Assembly: GCA_017535785.1 (NCBI GenBank) | Contig: JAFXTN010000008.1 | Coordinates: forward strand, 1 to 64,000 | DNA length: 64,000 nucleotides | Reading direction: 5' to 3' | From: Butyrivibrio sp. | GTDB lineage: Bacteria > Bacillota > Clostridia > Lachnospirales > Lachnospiraceae | Part shown: piece by piece, positions 63,405-64,000 of the stretch | Position numbering within the stretch: the first letter of the stretch is position 1 | Layout: each line of letters begins with the position of its first letter | Program-made: the position numbers and the translations under genes | The notes under the pieces: generated by a model | Told to the model about the DNA's origin: nothing | Seen by the model: the letters and a program-made list of their open reading frames with translations, nothing else | The model's database searches: none

Positions 63405-64000
63405 ATGACAACAGTGGAAAAAGCATTACAGGGAAAAGAATTTATCAAAGAGGAACTATACAAGGCATTCACGCAAGAGGATGCAGATGAGATATGGAAA
63501 AGAGCGGAAGAAAAGCTGGCCAAGATCTATGCTGACCATCAAGGTCTCCCCAAGGGAGTTGCCGCTCACACCGACGGAAATATCTTCCCGTCAGCAGCTA
63601 TTTATCTTTCAATGAAGGAAAAAGATCCGGAGAAAGCATTTGAAGTAATGCGAGTATCCATGAAAGCCAATAGTGAGAAAGCGGGAGCATCTCTTGCAAG
63701 ATCGGCAAGATTTCCCGGTTTTACAAGATTCTTCCTGGCTATGTGGAAGCCTGTTGCTAAGAAATCATTCGGAGAGGCTGCCGGATTTAAGAACGTTTTT
63801 TACCCTAAGAAGAAAGGCGAGTTTGCCATGGACATAACTCAGTGCCCATACCACACTTACCTCACAGAGCTTGGATGCCCGGAGATAAACAGATTATTCT
63901 GTGACAACGACATCTACTGTTACGGAAATATCCCCGGACTTGAGTTCATCCGTACCAAAACGATCGGAAACGGCGATGAACTGTGCGATTTTAGGCTGAG
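63405..64000 (+). CDS. L-2-amino-thiazoline-4-carboxylic acid hydrolase-like protein (partial)
   Basis: The first 198 codons of a frame open at the window edge. MTTVEKALQGKEFIKEEL, then KANSEKAGASLARSARFPGF and the conserved FAMDITQCPYHTYLTELGCPE with CDNDIYCYG resemble the ATC hydrolase family (PF14196), which opens thiazoline rings; many members have unknown function. CAGGGAGAG precedes the ATG; divergent from the lipoprotein gene. Confidence 0.75.
   Translation, partial: MTTVEKALQGKEFIKEELYKAFTQEDADEIWKRAEEKLAKIYADHQGLPKGVAAHTDGNIFPSAAIYLSMKEKDPEKAFEVMRVSMKANSEKAGASLARSARFPGFTRFFLAMWKPVAKKSFGEAAGFKNVFYPKKKGEFAMDITQCPYHTYLTELGCPEINRLFCDNDIYCYGNIPGLEFIRTKTIGNGDELCDFRL

Overview
The window looks like a chromosomal stretch from a low-to-mid GC Gram-positive anaerobe of the order Lachnospirales (Butyrivibrio/Pseudobutyrivibrio-like). 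This rests on strong AGGAGG-type ribosome sites, DUF3793, MptD-type ECF transporters, YtrA- and PadR-type regulators, many lipoproteins without an outer-membrane apparatus, and lactate dehydrogenase and iron-dependent alcohol dehydrogenase genes. I see no rRNA, tRNA, CRISPR array, transposase or phage gene, so genus and species stay open.

Region 1 (1-11.2 kb) is a mosaic of small units: acetyltransferases, a DUF4143 ATPase, a serine hydrolase, a divergent AraC/MFS pair, a PadR operon and an arsR/permease/thioredoxin-fold operon. It holds several gene remnants: a MerR gene with an internal deletion and a HAD fragment whose end now serves as the PadR promoter. Region 2 (11.3-23 kb) carries an alcohol dehydrogenase, a MATE pump, a YtrA-type ABC operon with a large substrate-binding-like lipoprotein, a methyltransferase plus HMA protein, zinc-ribbon proteins and a nitroreductase.

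Region 3 (23-26.1 kb) is a copper operon, csoR-copA, in which copA ends in a CopZ-like domain with its own ribosome site. Region 4 (26.1-31.8 kb) is a sugar ABC importer followed by its YesM/YesN-type two-component system. Region 5 (31.8-34.8 kb) has a DUF2156 protein, a GNAT, a MATE remnant and lactate dehydrogenase.

Region 6 (34.8-50.3 kb) is the most unusual part. Six copies of a palindrome GTTAGC-N4-GCTAAC (one at 19.0 kb, five at 34.8-45.9 kb) precede a methyltransferase/HMA pair, a lipoprotein plus membrane reductase with FMN-attachment motifs, enolase, flavodoxin and DUF3793. A perfect 7-1-7 Fur box lies between flavodoxin and DUF3793. Downstream lie two ECF-type cassettes of opposite gene order. 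The first contains one polypeptide that fuses the paired ECF ATPases to an ABC-exporter-type half transporter (three ATPase domains), followed by its partner half transporter. A short Fur-like protein without a dimerisation domain and a ZIP metal transporter complete the island. I infer an iron-starvation system for reducing and importing iron, haem or a metallophore.

Region 7 (50.3-64 kb) has a CAT-like acetyltransferase, a chemoreceptor, a nucleoside phosphorylase, small enzymes, the intact TipA-type MerR regulator, two lipoproteins sharing a 5' module, an orphan toxin-like domain coupled to a pentapeptide-repeat protein, a YjbR-MGMT fusion, a second flavodoxin, a diguanylate cyclase and the start of an ATC-hydrolase-like gene that runs off the edge.
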